A DNA stretch of 64,000 nt from Cohnella endophytica (GTDB taxonomy: Bacteria; Bacillota; Bacilli; Paenibacillales; Paenibacillaceae). The notes below the pieces were generated by a model. It was not told the DNA's origin and did no database searches. It saw nothing but the letters and a program-made list of their open reading frames with translations. Shown here in pieces: positions 44,566 through 52,220 of the stretch. Position 1 is the first letter of the stretch, and every line of letters starts with the position of its first letter. The translations under genes were made by a program, and so were the position numbers. The stretch spans positions 1-64,000 of the forward strand of contig NZ_RBZM01000010.1 of NCBI RefSeq assembly GCF_003628305.1, read 5' to 3'.

Positions 44566-45138
44566 ATGAAAAGTAGGGGGATAAGAAGCTGGAGTGACTT
44601 AAAGTGGTCGGGATATGCCGTATTCATTTGGTCGATCGCCTATATGCTGCCCCATCTTTATTGGGCGTTGGATGGCACGTTCGGGTTGTCGATGCTAAAG
44701 CCGGGTGTATCCGAATCTCCCCAATGGGAAATGATCAACTGGGTTGCTTCCGTTTTTCTCACAGCGGCAGGATTCCTGGGAATTGCGATGATTTATCTCG
44801 GAAAACGAAAATTTCTAAGTGGGTTGTTACTCGCGGTGTCATTGGCGGGATGCTCTTTATCGACATCGCACGGCATTTATGGGATCATCTATCGCATCCT
44901 TCAAATTACAGGCGTTGCCGGTTTGGAAGCGGGACCGTTTAACGCGAAGCAACATGCTTATGTCCTGTGGGATCTTTTACTTATCGAACCTTGGTTTACG
45001 ATCGAGGGCATTCTATTAGGAATCTTGGGTTGGTGTTACGTGAACAAACCGCGCGATAGACGAATCTGGTTAACGCTCTGTACGATTGGCATAAGTATCG
45101 GCATGATCACAGGTTTGCTTGGAGTACGATTCGCGTAA
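44566..45138 (+). CDS. DUF3995-family membrane protein
   Basis: A 190-residue protein with five or so membrane segments. The pattern WSIAYMLPHLYWALDGTFG near residues 22-40, with conserved His, Trp and Gly, and KQHAYVLWDLLLIEPWFTIEGILLG later, is typical of DUF3995 proteins of unknown function. GGGAGG precedes the ATG. It stands alone and ends at a bidirectional terminator. Confidence 0.85.
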   Translation: MKSRGIRSWSDLKWSGYAVFIWSIAYMLPHLYWALDGTFGLSMLKPGVSESPQWEMINWVASVFLTAAGFLGIAMIYLGKRKFLSGLLLAVSLAGCSLSTSHGIYGIIYRILQITGVAGLEAGPFNAKQHAYVLWDLLLIEPWFTIEGILLGILGWCYVNKPRDRRIWLTLCTIGISIGMITGLLGVRFA

Positions 45139-45166
45139 ACACAAGGATTGCCCCATCATTTAAAGC

Positions 45167-45204
45167 AAAAAGCAGCCGTCCTTAGAGGTACGAGCTGCTT
45201 TTTT
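45167..45204. terminator. Bidirectional terminator
   Basis: AAAAAGCAGC pairs with GCTGCTTTTTT. It serves the converging genes ending at 45138 and 45217. Confidence 0.85.
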
Positions 45205-45216
45205 CATTTTCGGATG

Positions 45217-45642
45217 TTAGTTCCCCGTCTTAACGGCTAACCCGCTAAACGATATCGGCCCGACAACGTCGGCCCTCGTATTTGCCGCACGATTCTCAGC
45301 GGTGACCGTGTAGATATGAGCACCCGATCTTACGTTTCGATCTTCGGCTTGGAACGTAACGGCATAGTTTTGTTCGGAACCGATAGATTCAATGCCTTGA
45401 AGCGTGTTGAAGATCTCTTTTCCATCGCGGAAAATTCGGAAGAGAATTTGCGCAATCCCGGTGACGCCTCGAACGCCTACGGTTACGACCAAATCTACCA
45501 AGTTAGGTTGGGCGTTCGCCGGAATACGTAAAGTGATCGTCGCAAGCACGTTTCGGGACGGCGAACGCCGAATGGGAAAAGAGGTTGCCAAGTTAAAGCT
45601 GCGTCTCGGCTGTACGGCTGCTTTATCGATTATGCGCGCCAT
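45217..45642 (-). CDS. Unknown small beta-rich protein, possibly spore-coat or exosporium associated
   Basis: A 141-residue protein of mainly beta strands (LVDLVVTVGVRGVTGIAQILFRIFRDG, HIYTVTAENRAANTRADVVGPISFSGLAV). The repeated V-G-V-R-G-V-T-G-x-A-Q pattern resembles small exosporium-type C-terminal beta domains of Bacillales, but no specific family can be stated. No signal peptide. The ATG at 45642 is used because AAAGGAG is 8 bases upstream. Confidence 0.7.
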   Translation of the reverse strand: MARIIDKAAVQPRRSFNLATSFPIRRSPSRNVLATITLRIPANAQPNLVDLVVTVGVRGVTGIAQILFRIFRDGKEIFNTLQGIESIGSEQNYAVTFQAEDRNVRSGAHIYTVTAENRAANTRADVVGPISFSGLAVKTGN

Positions 45643-45702
45643 ATGATCAACTCCTTTTGTCGGATATCCATAAGATATGCCGGACAAGCAGAGATGACTG
45701 GG

Positions 45703-46167
45703 TTATTCGGAAGCAATCACGTGCCGATATTTAATAAACGAAACGATTCTCCATGGAATGAGGTATCCGAATGCTACCGTCATGAAAAGTGCCATTTGGC
45801 CTTGGGGGTCCATATCGGACAGTTCCAGACGAAGAATAAACCGAATGATCACAAAACCAAGGAAAGCAATGAAAAACCCCCAGTTTTTCTTCGCGTAAAT
45901 CAGATTGTCTTCTCTTACCTCGTAGTTGGTCGTCAGAATCAACGGGATCGAGAACACGATGCCAAGTCCGAAGGCTGCGCCGAAAGTCCAGGCCGGTTCA
46001 TTCACGTTTGCGTTAAACACCAGCGACAGACCAGGTAACATGAATAACAAGGGAATCAACAATCGGATTCCGCTGCCTCGTATCGGACGGAACATGCTTC
46101 TCGTTCTTCTCCACAATACCAAAGCCGCTATAGCGGCGATCATCAAATATACATTGCTTCCGTTCAT
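45703..46167 (-). CDS. ccdC: CcdC-like membrane protein (cytochrome c biogenesis family)
   Basis: A 154-residue membrane protein with four or five hydrophobic segments and the internal pattern IRGSGIRLLIPLLFMLPG, followed by FGIVFSIPL-like and TNYEVREDNLIYAKKNWGFF elements that mark the CcdC (Bacillus YneJ-type) family. Its length agrees. CcdC was named from the cytochrome c biogenesis locus of Bacillus, but its biochemical role is unclear. GAGGTGAT precedes the ATG. It is divergent from katG. Confidence 0.85.
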   Translation of the reverse strand: MNGSNVYLMIAAIAALVLWRRTRSMFRPIRGSGIRLLIPLLFMLPGLSLVFNANVNEPAWTFGAAFGLGIVFSIPLILTTNYEVREDNLIYAKKNWGFFIAFLGFVIIRFILRLELSDMDPQGQMALFMTVAFGYLIPWRIVSFIKYRHVIASE

Positions 46168-46352
46168 TTTCGATCACCTCATTCAGTTGATACTCTAATC
46201 ATATATTGTAGGACGGCTCCTTGGTCAGTGTAAAATCTCATTTTATAGACATGAGAAAAGTCATATTCGAAAACGGAGCGTGGCGAAAGTAATGCTATCG
46301 CGCTGTTTTTTTATTGTTATAAAAAAGAAGTTGCTTTTCGCCCGGAATCATT

Positions 46353-46371
46353 TTATTCTAGATTAGAATAA
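46353..46371 (+). promoter_or_regulatory. Candidate PerR/Fur-type operator upstream of katG
   Basis: TTATTCTA-GAT-TAGAATAA is a perfect 8-3-8 dyad 40 bases before the katG start. It resembles the A/T-rich dyads bound by PerR and other Fur-family regulators (Per box TTATAATNATTATAA). A PerR homologue is encoded right after katG. Confidence 0.6.
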
Positions 46372-46410
46372 TTATTATTTAATATTTATTTTACTTAAGG
46401 AGAGATGACA

Positions 46411-48591
46411 ATGGATAGTGTTGCTGCTAATGCCGGAAAGTGCCCGTTCTCGCACGGAAGCGCTACGAGTCACAAATCCAGCGGTACGACGAATAGAAAC
46501 TGGTGGCCGAATCAGTTGAATTTGAACATTCTCCATCAGCATGACCGCAAATCGAATCCATTGGGCGATGATTTTGATTATGCAGAGGAATTCGGCAAAT
46601 TAGACTACCAAGCGCTTAAGCAGGATCTTCGCGATCTCATGACTGACAGTCAGGATTGGTGGCCAGCCGACTACGGGCATTATGGTCCATTCTTTATACG
46701 CATGGCATGGCACTCCGCAGGTACTTACCGTACGGGCGACGGCCGCGGAGGTGCTGGAACCGGCACGCAGCGTTTTGCTCCCCTTAACAGCTGGCCGGAT
46801 AACGGCAACTTGGATAAAGCTCGTCGGCTGCTGTGGCCGATTAAGCAAAAATACGGCAACAAAATCTCTTGGGCCGACTTGTTCATTCTAACCGGTAATG
46901 TCGCGATCGAATCGATGGGCGGCAAAACATTCGGTTTCGGCGGCGGACGCGCGGACGTGTGGCACCCGGAAGAAGACATCTACTGGGGCGCGGAAACGGA
47001 GTGGCTGGGGGATAAGCGTTATACGGGCGATCGCGAGCTTGAGAATCCGCTTGCCGCCGTTCAGATGGGTCTGATCTACGTGAATCCGGAAGGTCCGAAC
47101 GGCACTCCGGATCCGCTTGCAAGCGCGCGCGATATCCGCGATACCTTCAAACGGATGGGGATGAACGATGAAGAGACCGTTGCCCTCGTAGCCGGCGGAC
47201 ATACATTCGGCAAAGCGCACGGTGCAGGCGATGCCGCGCATGTGGGCGCGGAGCCGGAAGCTGCCGCGATCGAAGCGCATGGCTTAGGTTGGCTCAGCAC
47301 GCATGGCTCCGGCAAAGGCCGCGACACGATCACAAGCGGTATTGAAGGGGCTTGGACCGCGAATCCGACACAGTGGGATAATGGCTTTTTCGAACTTCTG
47401 TTCGGATACGAATGGACGCTTACGAAGAGCCCTGCGGGCGCACATCAGTGGGCTCCGGTAAATCCTGCCGCCGAGCATCTCGCACCAGACGCGGAAGATG
47501 CATCCATTCGCGTTTCGACGATGATGACTACCGCGGATATGGCCTTGCGCGTTGATCCGGCGTACGAGAAAATTTCTCGTCGTTTCTACGAGAATCCGGA
47601 AGAGTTCGCGGATGTATTCGCTCGCGCATGGTTTAAGCTCACGCACCGGGACATGGGTCCCCGTGCAAGATATCTAGGCCCGGAAGTTCCCGAAGAAGTG
47701 CTGATCTGGCAAGATTCCGTGCCGACAGTTGAATATGCTTTAACGGACGCGGAAGTAGAAGATCTCAAAACGAAGATTCTAGACTCCGGTCTTACGATCG
47801 GTGAACTGGTCACTACGGCTTGGGCTTCGGCTAGCACCTTCCGCGGTTCCGACATGCGCGGCGGCGCGAACGGCGCCCGCATCCGGCTTGCGCCGCAGAA
47901 GGACTGGGAAGTGAACCAGCCCGCGCAACTTACCAAAGTGCTTACGATTCTAGAAGGCATTCAAGGTGACATAGATGTCAAAGTCAGCCTCGCCGATTTG
48001 ATCGTACTCGGCGGCAGCGCCGCGGTGGAGAAAGCCGCACGCGACGCAGGCTTTCATGTAACTGTTCCTTTTGCTCCCGGACGCGGAGATGCAACGGAAG
48101 AACAAACCGATGTAGAAAGCTTCGCGGTGCTAGAGCCGATCGCCGACGGTTTCCGCAATTATCAGAAGAAGCATTTTAGCGTAAGCTCGGCAGAGCTTCT
48201 AGTAGACAAGGCACAACTGCTAAACCTGACCGCACCGGAAATGACGGCTCTTGTGGGCGGCATGCGCGTACTGGGTACGAACTTCGGCGGCACCAAACAC
48301 GGCGTATTCACCGACCGCGTAGGCACGCTTACTAACGACTTCTTTGTTAACCTGCTCGATATGGGAGTACAGTGGAACCCTGTGGGCGGAGATGTATTTG
48401 AAGGCCATGATCGCAAGACCGGCAAAGTCGTTCGTACGGCGACTACGGTCGACCTCGTATTCGGTTCAAATTCCATTCTGCGAGCTATTGCGGAAGTTTA
48501 TGCGCAGGACGATAACCAATCAAAGTTCGTGCGCGACTTTATTGCGGCTTGGGTAAAGGTAATGAACGCAGACCGTTATGACCTTCATTAA
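46411..48591 (+). CDS. katG: Catalase-peroxidase KatG
   Basis: A 726-residue bifunctional haem enzyme that removes hydrogen peroxide. The N-terminal catalytic domain has the distal MAWHSAGTYR motif and the proximal VALVAGGHTFGKAHG motif. The residues of the Trp-Tyr-Met cross-link needed for catalase activity are all present (Trp in MAWHS, Tyr in GLIYVNPEG, Met in TFKRMGM). The second, haem-less domain follows as usual for the family, ending in VMNADRYDLH. The ATG at 46411 is used; the one at 46405 is flush with the ribosome-binding site. It is followed by perR and preceded by a Fur-family dyad, so it is probably peroxide-inducible. Confidence 0.97.
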   Translation: MDSVAANAGKCPFSHGSATSHKSSGTTNRNWWPNQLNLNILHQHDRKSNPLGDDFDYAEEFGKLDYQALKQDLRDLMTDSQDWWPADYGHYGPFFIRMAWHSAGTYRTGDGRGGAGTGTQRFAPLNSWPDNGNLDKARRLLWPIKQKYGNKISWADLFILTGNVAIESMGGKTFGFGGGRADVWHPEEDIYWGAETEWLGDKRYTGDRELENPLAAVQMGLIYVNPEGPNGTPDPLASARDIRDTFKRMGMNDEETVALVAGGHTFGKAHGAGDAAHVGAEPEAAAIEAHGLGWLSTHGSGKGRDTITSGIEGAWTANPTQWDNGFFELLFGYEWTLTKSPAGAHQWAPVNPAAEHLAPDAEDASIRVSTMMTTADMALRVDPAYEKISRRFYENPEEFADVFARAWFKLTHRDMGPRARYLGPEVPEEVLIWQDSVPTVEYALTDAEVEDLKTKILDSGLTIGELVTTAWASASTFRGSDMRGGANGARIRLAPQKDWEVNQPAQLTKVLTILEGIQGDIDVKVSLADLIVLGGSAAVEKAARDAGFHVTVPFAPGRGDATEEQTDVESFAVLEPIADGFRNYQKKHFSVSSAELLVDKAQLLNLTAPEMTALVGGMRVLGTNFGGTKHGVFTDRVGTLTNDFFVNLLDMGVQWNPVGGDVFEGHDRKTGKVVRTATTVDLVFGSNSILRAIAEVYAQDDNQSKFVRDFIAAWVKVMNADRYDLH

Positions 48592-48622
48592 CGGTTAGTG
48601 CGGGCAAACTGAACATGTAAAG

Positions 48623-48663
48623 CAAGGAGCGGTGTTTGTTATCGAATACTGCTCTTTGTTTTA
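48623..48663 (+). terminator. Probable terminator between katG and perR
   Basis: CAAGGAGCGGT pairs with ACTGCTCTTTG using two G-U pairs, followed by TTTT. It may be partial, so some readthrough into perR is likely. Confidence 0.55.
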
Positions 48664-48681
48664 GAATAAGGAGGGGCACAA

Positions 48682-49107
48682 ATGGCACTCGCGCTGAGTA
48701 AGGAAACGATATTAGACCAAATGAAAAAAGAAGGTCTGCGTCATACTCCCCAGCGGGTTCATATCGTCGAGCTTCTATTCGATTTGTCGCACCCGACGGC
48801 AGATGGGATTTATGCCTTGATGGCCGAGAAATTTCCTTATGTCAGCCCGATGACCGTATATAGCACGCTCAAAAAACTGAAGGAGATCGGCGTCGTCAGA
48901 GAACTCACTAATGGCAACAAGTCCAGCAACTTCGAATTGGCCGATAAGGATCACTGGCATTTTCATTGTAAAGCTTGCGGCGAGATCTATGATCTGGAAT
49001 CGAATGATCCCGAAACGCTGATGGCCGTCGGTTCGAATAACGGCGCGTTCCGGGTCGATCATTATCGTGTCGAGTATTATGGCCTATGCGCGGACTGTAA
49101 TGCTTAG
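48682..49107 (+). CDS. perR: Fur-family peroxide regulator PerR
   Basis: A 141-residue repressor. The winged-helix N-terminal half carries LRHTPQRVHIVELLF and PYVSPMTVYSTLKKLKEIGVV. The C-terminal half has the metal-binding HWHFHCKACG and CADC motifs, giving the two CxxC pairs of the structural zinc site. PerR senses peroxide by iron-catalysed oxidation of metal-ligand histidines and derepresses genes such as katG. The position immediately after katG supports PerR over Fur or Zur. AAGGAGGGG precedes the ATG. Confidence 0.92.
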   Translation: MALALSKETILDQMKKEGLRHTPQRVHIVELLFDLSHPTADGIYALMAEKFPYVSPMTVYSTLKKLKEIGVVRELTNGNKSSNFELADKDHWHFHCKACGEIYDLESNDPETLMAVGSNNGAFRVDHYRVEYYGLCADCNA

Positions 49108-49114
49108 AGGTAGC

Positions 49115-49165
49115 ACAAAAAAACGTCCTCCTTTACGGCATTGTGCCGGAAGGAGGACGTTTTCG
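49115..49165. terminator. Bidirectional terminator
   Basis: AAAACGTCCTCCTT pairs perfectly with AAGGAGGACGTTTT. It serves perR and the converging DUF975 gene. Confidence 0.9.
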
Positions 49166-49173
49166 GTTACCGC

Positions 49174-49803
49174 TTATACGTCGGAAGGAGCAGGAGGTTC
49201 CGCGCCTTTATTTTTCAAATCGTCATAGAAATGCGCCGTCGTGACGGCAATATACGGTGTAAGCCACAAAAAACCGATGCCTATCGTCGGAATGCACAAC
49301 AACGCCCATCCGATAAACGTGAGCTGAAGAACGAAAAAGCGCCATTTGTGGCCGGCCATCATCTGCTTGCTGCGACGGATCGCTTCCAAGGGGCCGATTT
49401 CCGGATTATCCGCGAGAATGTAGTAAGCCATGGAATAGCGTAAGCCGGCAATGATGCCTGGAATGATCAGCAGAAGCGCCCATAGCATCGTGAAGATAAA
49501 GGTCAACAAATAGAGCAGGAAAGCTTTGACCGGATTATTGAACCCATGGTACACGGTCGTTACGGGAGGATTTTGTTTGCGGGCGATTCCAAGATAAAAG
49601 GTGATGGTACCTAGAGCGAGCATCCCGGCAATCAGAAAACTTACGATATTCTCGGCGATCTGCGCGGATTGGGATATAATCCCAAGCATACCGAGAACGA
49701 ACGAAGGGATGGCGGCTAGAAAGATCGAACCGATCGCTTTTCCCCAGTTTCCTCGTAAGCTTTCTCTGGCTCTTGCTCGTAATTCCGAATAAGTGGCATT
49801 CAC
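49174..49803 (-). CDS. DUF975-family membrane protein
   Basis: A 209-residue membrane protein of about five segments. It has the family pattern: N-terminal LRARARESLRGNWGKAIG, central PGIIAGLRYSMAYYILADNPEIGPLEAIRRSKQMM with the S-K-x-M-M-x-G-H-K-W signature, and a C-terminal LTPYIAVTTAHFYDDL. Function unknown; such proteins occur in many Firmicutes. Paired 0A-box-like sequences lie upstream, so expression may respond to the sporulation regulator. Confidence 0.9.
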   Translation of the reverse strand: MNATYSELRARARESLRGNWGKAIGSIFLAAIPSFVLGMLGIISQSAQIAENIVSFLIAGMLALGTITFYLGIARKQNPPVTTVYHGFNNPVKAFLLYLLTFIFTMLWALLLIIPGIIAGLRYSMAYYILADNPEIGPLEAIRRSKQMMAGHKWRFFVLQLTFIGWALLCIPTIGIGFLWLTPYIAVTTAHFYDDLKNKGAEPPAPSDV

Positions 49804-49866
49804 TGACAGCGTTCCTCCTAATGAGTTGTATGCTCTTGATAAAATTGTAATTTGACCAAATTCATA

Positions 49867-49882
49867 TTCGACAATTTCGACG
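49867..49882 (-). promoter_or_regulatory. Paired Spo0A-box-like sequences
   Basis: On the minus strand this reads CGTCGAAATTGTCGAA: one exact 0A box (TGTCGAA) and one with a single mismatch, 9 bp apart, about 65 bases upstream of the DUF975 start. Confidence 0.4.
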
Positions 49883-49904
49883 ATAATCCTCTAATGTCGG
49901 AAAA

Positions 49905-49946
49905 AAAGCAGGCCGGGAGCTCCCTCTTAGGAGAACTCCCGGTCTT
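49905..49946 (-). terminator. Orphan terminator-like hairpin
   Basis: GGCCGGGAG and CTCCCGGTC-type arms form a stem, and the minus strand continues into a run of seven T. It lies between two divergent genes, so no known transcript ends here; a small RNA or antisense transcript is possible. Confidence 0.5.
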
Positions 49947-50053
49947 TGCTTTAATTTGTTCTACACTTACATGGTTAGTAAGAAGGTGGTAATAATAACC
50001 CTTGAAATAGGGATCAAAGGACATTCGACAATCAAAAGGAGGATATAATTAAA

Positions 50054-50947
50054 GTGAAGCAGCTAGTGATCGTAGTTTCCTTGTGTCTGATTTTGGTCTC
50101 ATGTTCGCCCAAGCAAAATAATTCCATGAGAAATAACGCCGTGAGAAATAACGCCGTTAGCTCCACCGTTACCCTTCGCGCGTTAGGACATGCCGAGACT
50201 TTACAAGCAAATCATTGGAAAGAAAACGGAAAGGTTTGGATTGCGGCGGATCAAGCCGCTAAATTGTTTCATTATCAATACGTTTGGGAACCGAAAAAAC
50301 AGGTAGCGGAGATGGGTTATACCGATCCCCTTTATAAATTTTCCAAGGGCTCAAAAACAGCGAAAGTGGGAGACGAATCGGTTCGGTTAAATGAGGCTCC
50401 CCGTGTGAAGGGCGATAAGCTTTACCTCGAAATAAGCTCTTTATCGCAGCTGTGGCAAACTCCGGTAAAATGGGATGCAAAAACGAATTCCGTTGTCGTC
50501 ACACCGCCAAACGCAACTCCCAAGAATAACGGTTTAAAAGCCGAATCGGCAGGAAATGCGGGTAACGCAACCGAGGTCATCGCGTTCGCGAACCGATTTA
50601 TGGGTACCCCGTACCGTTTTTCCGCAGGACCTTATAATCAAACCCATGCATTCGACTGCTCGTCGTTCGTCCAGTATGTATTCGGACATGTCGGTATCAA
50701 ATTGCCGCGCTCCTCGAAGTCGCAATCGACCGTGGGACAATGGGTTGGCCGAGATGCTTTGATGCCGGGCGACTTGATTTTTTTCTATACCCCGGGCAGG
50801 TACAGCAGCAATCGGATCGTCGGGCATGTCGGGATATACATTGGCAACAACCAAATGATTAATACCTATGGATCTCCGGGAGTAACCATAACTACTCTTA
50901 ATGCAAACTGGAATAAGCGTTACTTATGGTCCCGTAGGGTATTGTAA
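50054..50947 (+). CDS. NlpC/P60 cell-wall hydrolase lipoprotein
   Basis: A 297-residue lipoprotein. Lipobox LILVSC ends at Cys17. Residues about 40-150 form a copper-amine-oxidase-like stalk domain (VWIAADQAAKLF, LYLEISSLSQLW). The C-terminal NlpC/P60 domain (about 172-297) has the catalytic Cys202 (FDCSSFVQYVF) and His258 (GHVGIYIG), the third residue being the polar position in QMINTYG. It cleaves peptide cross-links (gamma-D-Glu-diamino acid) in the wall. The GTG start at 50054 follows GGAGGA. Confidence 0.92.
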   Translation: MKQLVIVVSLCLILVSCSPKQNNSMRNNAVRNNAVSSTVTLRALGHAETLQANHWKENGKVWIAADQAAKLFHYQYVWEPKKQVAEMGYTDPLYKFSKGSKTAKVGDESVRLNEAPRVKGDKLYLEISSLSQLWQTPVKWDAKTNSVVVTPPNATPKNNGLKAESAGNAGNATEVIAFANRFMGTPYRFSAGPYNQTHAFDCSSFVQYVFGHVGIKLPRSSKSQSTVGQWVGRDALMPGDLIFFYTPGRYSSNRIVGHVGIYIGNNQMINTYGSPGVTITTLNANWNKRYLWSRRVL

Positions 50948-51068
50948 GATCTGCATATCGATTCGGTGGGGGGGTGAAGAAAGTTCATCCTCCCATTTTC
51001 GATTGCCTGGAAATATGATGAAGAGGCAGCATTGAAGGTGAAATCTATAGGAGAAGGTGAGCGGCAAA

Positions 51069-51644
51069 ATGACTCTTAATCAAGTGTATAAGGCGTTCGC
51101 ACTGCTTGGAATGATTGGCGCAATCATACAGATTGGATCGATAACGTATGCCTACTTCGATACGGATACGACAGTGCCCCGTACGATTAACACTTTCGCG
51201 CTCATTTTCATTATTTTCGGTATTATCGTCTCCTATCTCGTTCAGTACAAACAACTAGGATGGTTCGGATTGATCGGCTTTATCGTCGTATTCATCGGTC
51301 TGCTGCTCATTGTCGGCTTATCCTGGGGGGAAGCGTTTGCGCGTCCGGTAATCGAGGATCTCGACCCTTCATTGATTGCGATAAAAGGAAGCAAATCACC
51401 GGATCTGCCATCGCCTCTGGCCGAAGGAACGGTTATTTCCTTCTTCACCTTTAATATTGGGCTCATTTTGTACAGCATAGCCTTACTTAAGTCCAGCACG
51501 CTTGCTAGATGGGCAGGCATACTATTCTTACTGGGCTTGATCGGAAACTTCGTTCCGCCTGACGACGATAAAGGGCTGTATTTCCTAAATGCGGCGGTTC
51601 TGTGGATTGGCTGGAAAGTGTGGACGCGCAAGGCTGAGGCCTAA
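51069..51644 (+). CDS. Unknown membrane protein
   Basis: A 191-residue protein with five or six membrane segments (AFALLGMIGAIIQIGSITYAY, INTFALIFIIFGIIVSYLV, LIGFIVVFIGLLLIVGL, and two further near the C-terminus). The ATG at 51069 is chosen over the GTG at 51057, which is too close to GGAGAAGG. No family is named; it resembles small DoxX-unrelated hypothetical membrane proteins of Bacillales. Confidence 0.75.
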   Translation: MTLNQVYKAFALLGMIGAIIQIGSITYAYFDTDTTVPRTINTFALIFIIFGIIVSYLVQYKQLGWFGLIGFIVVFIGLLLIVGLSWGEAFARPVIEDLDPSLIAIKGSKSPDLPSPLAEGTVISFFTFNIGLILYSIALLKSSTLARWAGILFLLGLIGNFVPPDDDKGLYFLNAAVLWIGWKVWTRKAEA

Positions 51645-51700
51645 CGTCAGCTTGCGAACAAGAGCTCGAGAAAAGTAACGTAATGCTACTAGAGCCGAAA

Positions 51701-51726
51701 CCGCTCCCATCTCCAATGGGGGCTTT
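51701..51726 (+). terminator. Terminator of the membrane-protein gene
   Basis: GCTCCCAT pairs with ATGGGGGC (one wobble), followed by TTTTT. Confidence 0.75.
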
Positions 51727-51767
51727 TTCGACATTCTGGAGCATGCCGCGTACATGAACAAGCCCTA

Positions 51768-51826
51768 TTGACAGCATCGTTCTACCGGAGTAGAATGCAA
51801 ATAAGGTCATTCTACTGCGATAGAAT
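51768..51826 (+). promoter_or_regulatory. Promoter and paired operators of the first BlaI/BlaR1 module
   Basis: TTGACA (51768-51773) and TAGAAT (51791-51796), 17 bp apart, form a strong sigma-A promoter. A perfect dyad TTCTACCGGAGTAGAA (51780-51795) covers the -10, and a second dyad ATTCTA-N6-TAGAAT (51809-51826) lies just downstream, at about three helical turns. Both are suited to the BlaI-type repressor encoded next, implying autorepression. Confidence 0.8.
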
Positions 51827-51851
51827 AGCGGTAAAAGGGAGCGCGAGTACG

Positions 51852-52211
51852 ATGGAAATCAAACTGTTTGATTCCGAACTGAAAATAATGGAGATTTTAT
51901 GGAAAGAAGGCAGCGTCACCGCAAAACATATTGCCGATGTTCTGGGAAAGCAGGTGGGGTGGAGCAAAACGACTACTTACACGGTCATAAAAAAGTGTCT
52001 CGACAAAGGAGCCGTTTTACGGATCGATCCCGATTTTGTCTGCCGTGCTCTCATAACGCGGGAGCAAGCTCAACAATTTGAAACCACCGAGCTGATCAAC
52101 AAAATGTACGATGGCGCAGCCGATCAGCTAATCGCCTCCCTTCTAGGACGCAAAAAGCTGTCGTCAAAAGAAATTGAACGGCTTAAGCAGCTTGTAAATG
52201 AATTGGAATGA
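51852..52211 (+). CDS. BlaI/MecI-family repressor, first module
   Basis: A 119-residue winged-helix repressor: helices in DSELKIMEILWKEGSVTAKHIADVL, recognition helix in WSKTTTYTVIKKCLDKGAV, and a C-terminal dimerisation helix with the typical protease-sensitive linker region. The ATG at 51852 follows AAAGGGAG, and the N-terminus then matches the family. It should bind the two dyads at 51780-51826 and be cleaved upon signalling by the adjacent BlaR1-like protease, 9 bases downstream. Confidence 0.92.
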   Translation: MEIKLFDSELKIMEILWKEGSVTAKHIADVLGKQVGWSKTTTYTVIKKCLDKGAVLRIDPDFVCRALITREQAQQFETTELINKMYDGAADQLIASLLGRKKLSSKEIERLKQLVNELE

Positions 52212-52220
52212 GGTGAGGTT

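Noticed and set aside
44566..44620. Similarity of the DUF3995 N-terminus (GIRSWSDLKW) to the repeat remnant GVRSWSDWIS
   Set aside because: The match is short and the protein is otherwise a normal DUF3995 member; probably coincidence, although the shared 16-base word is noted.
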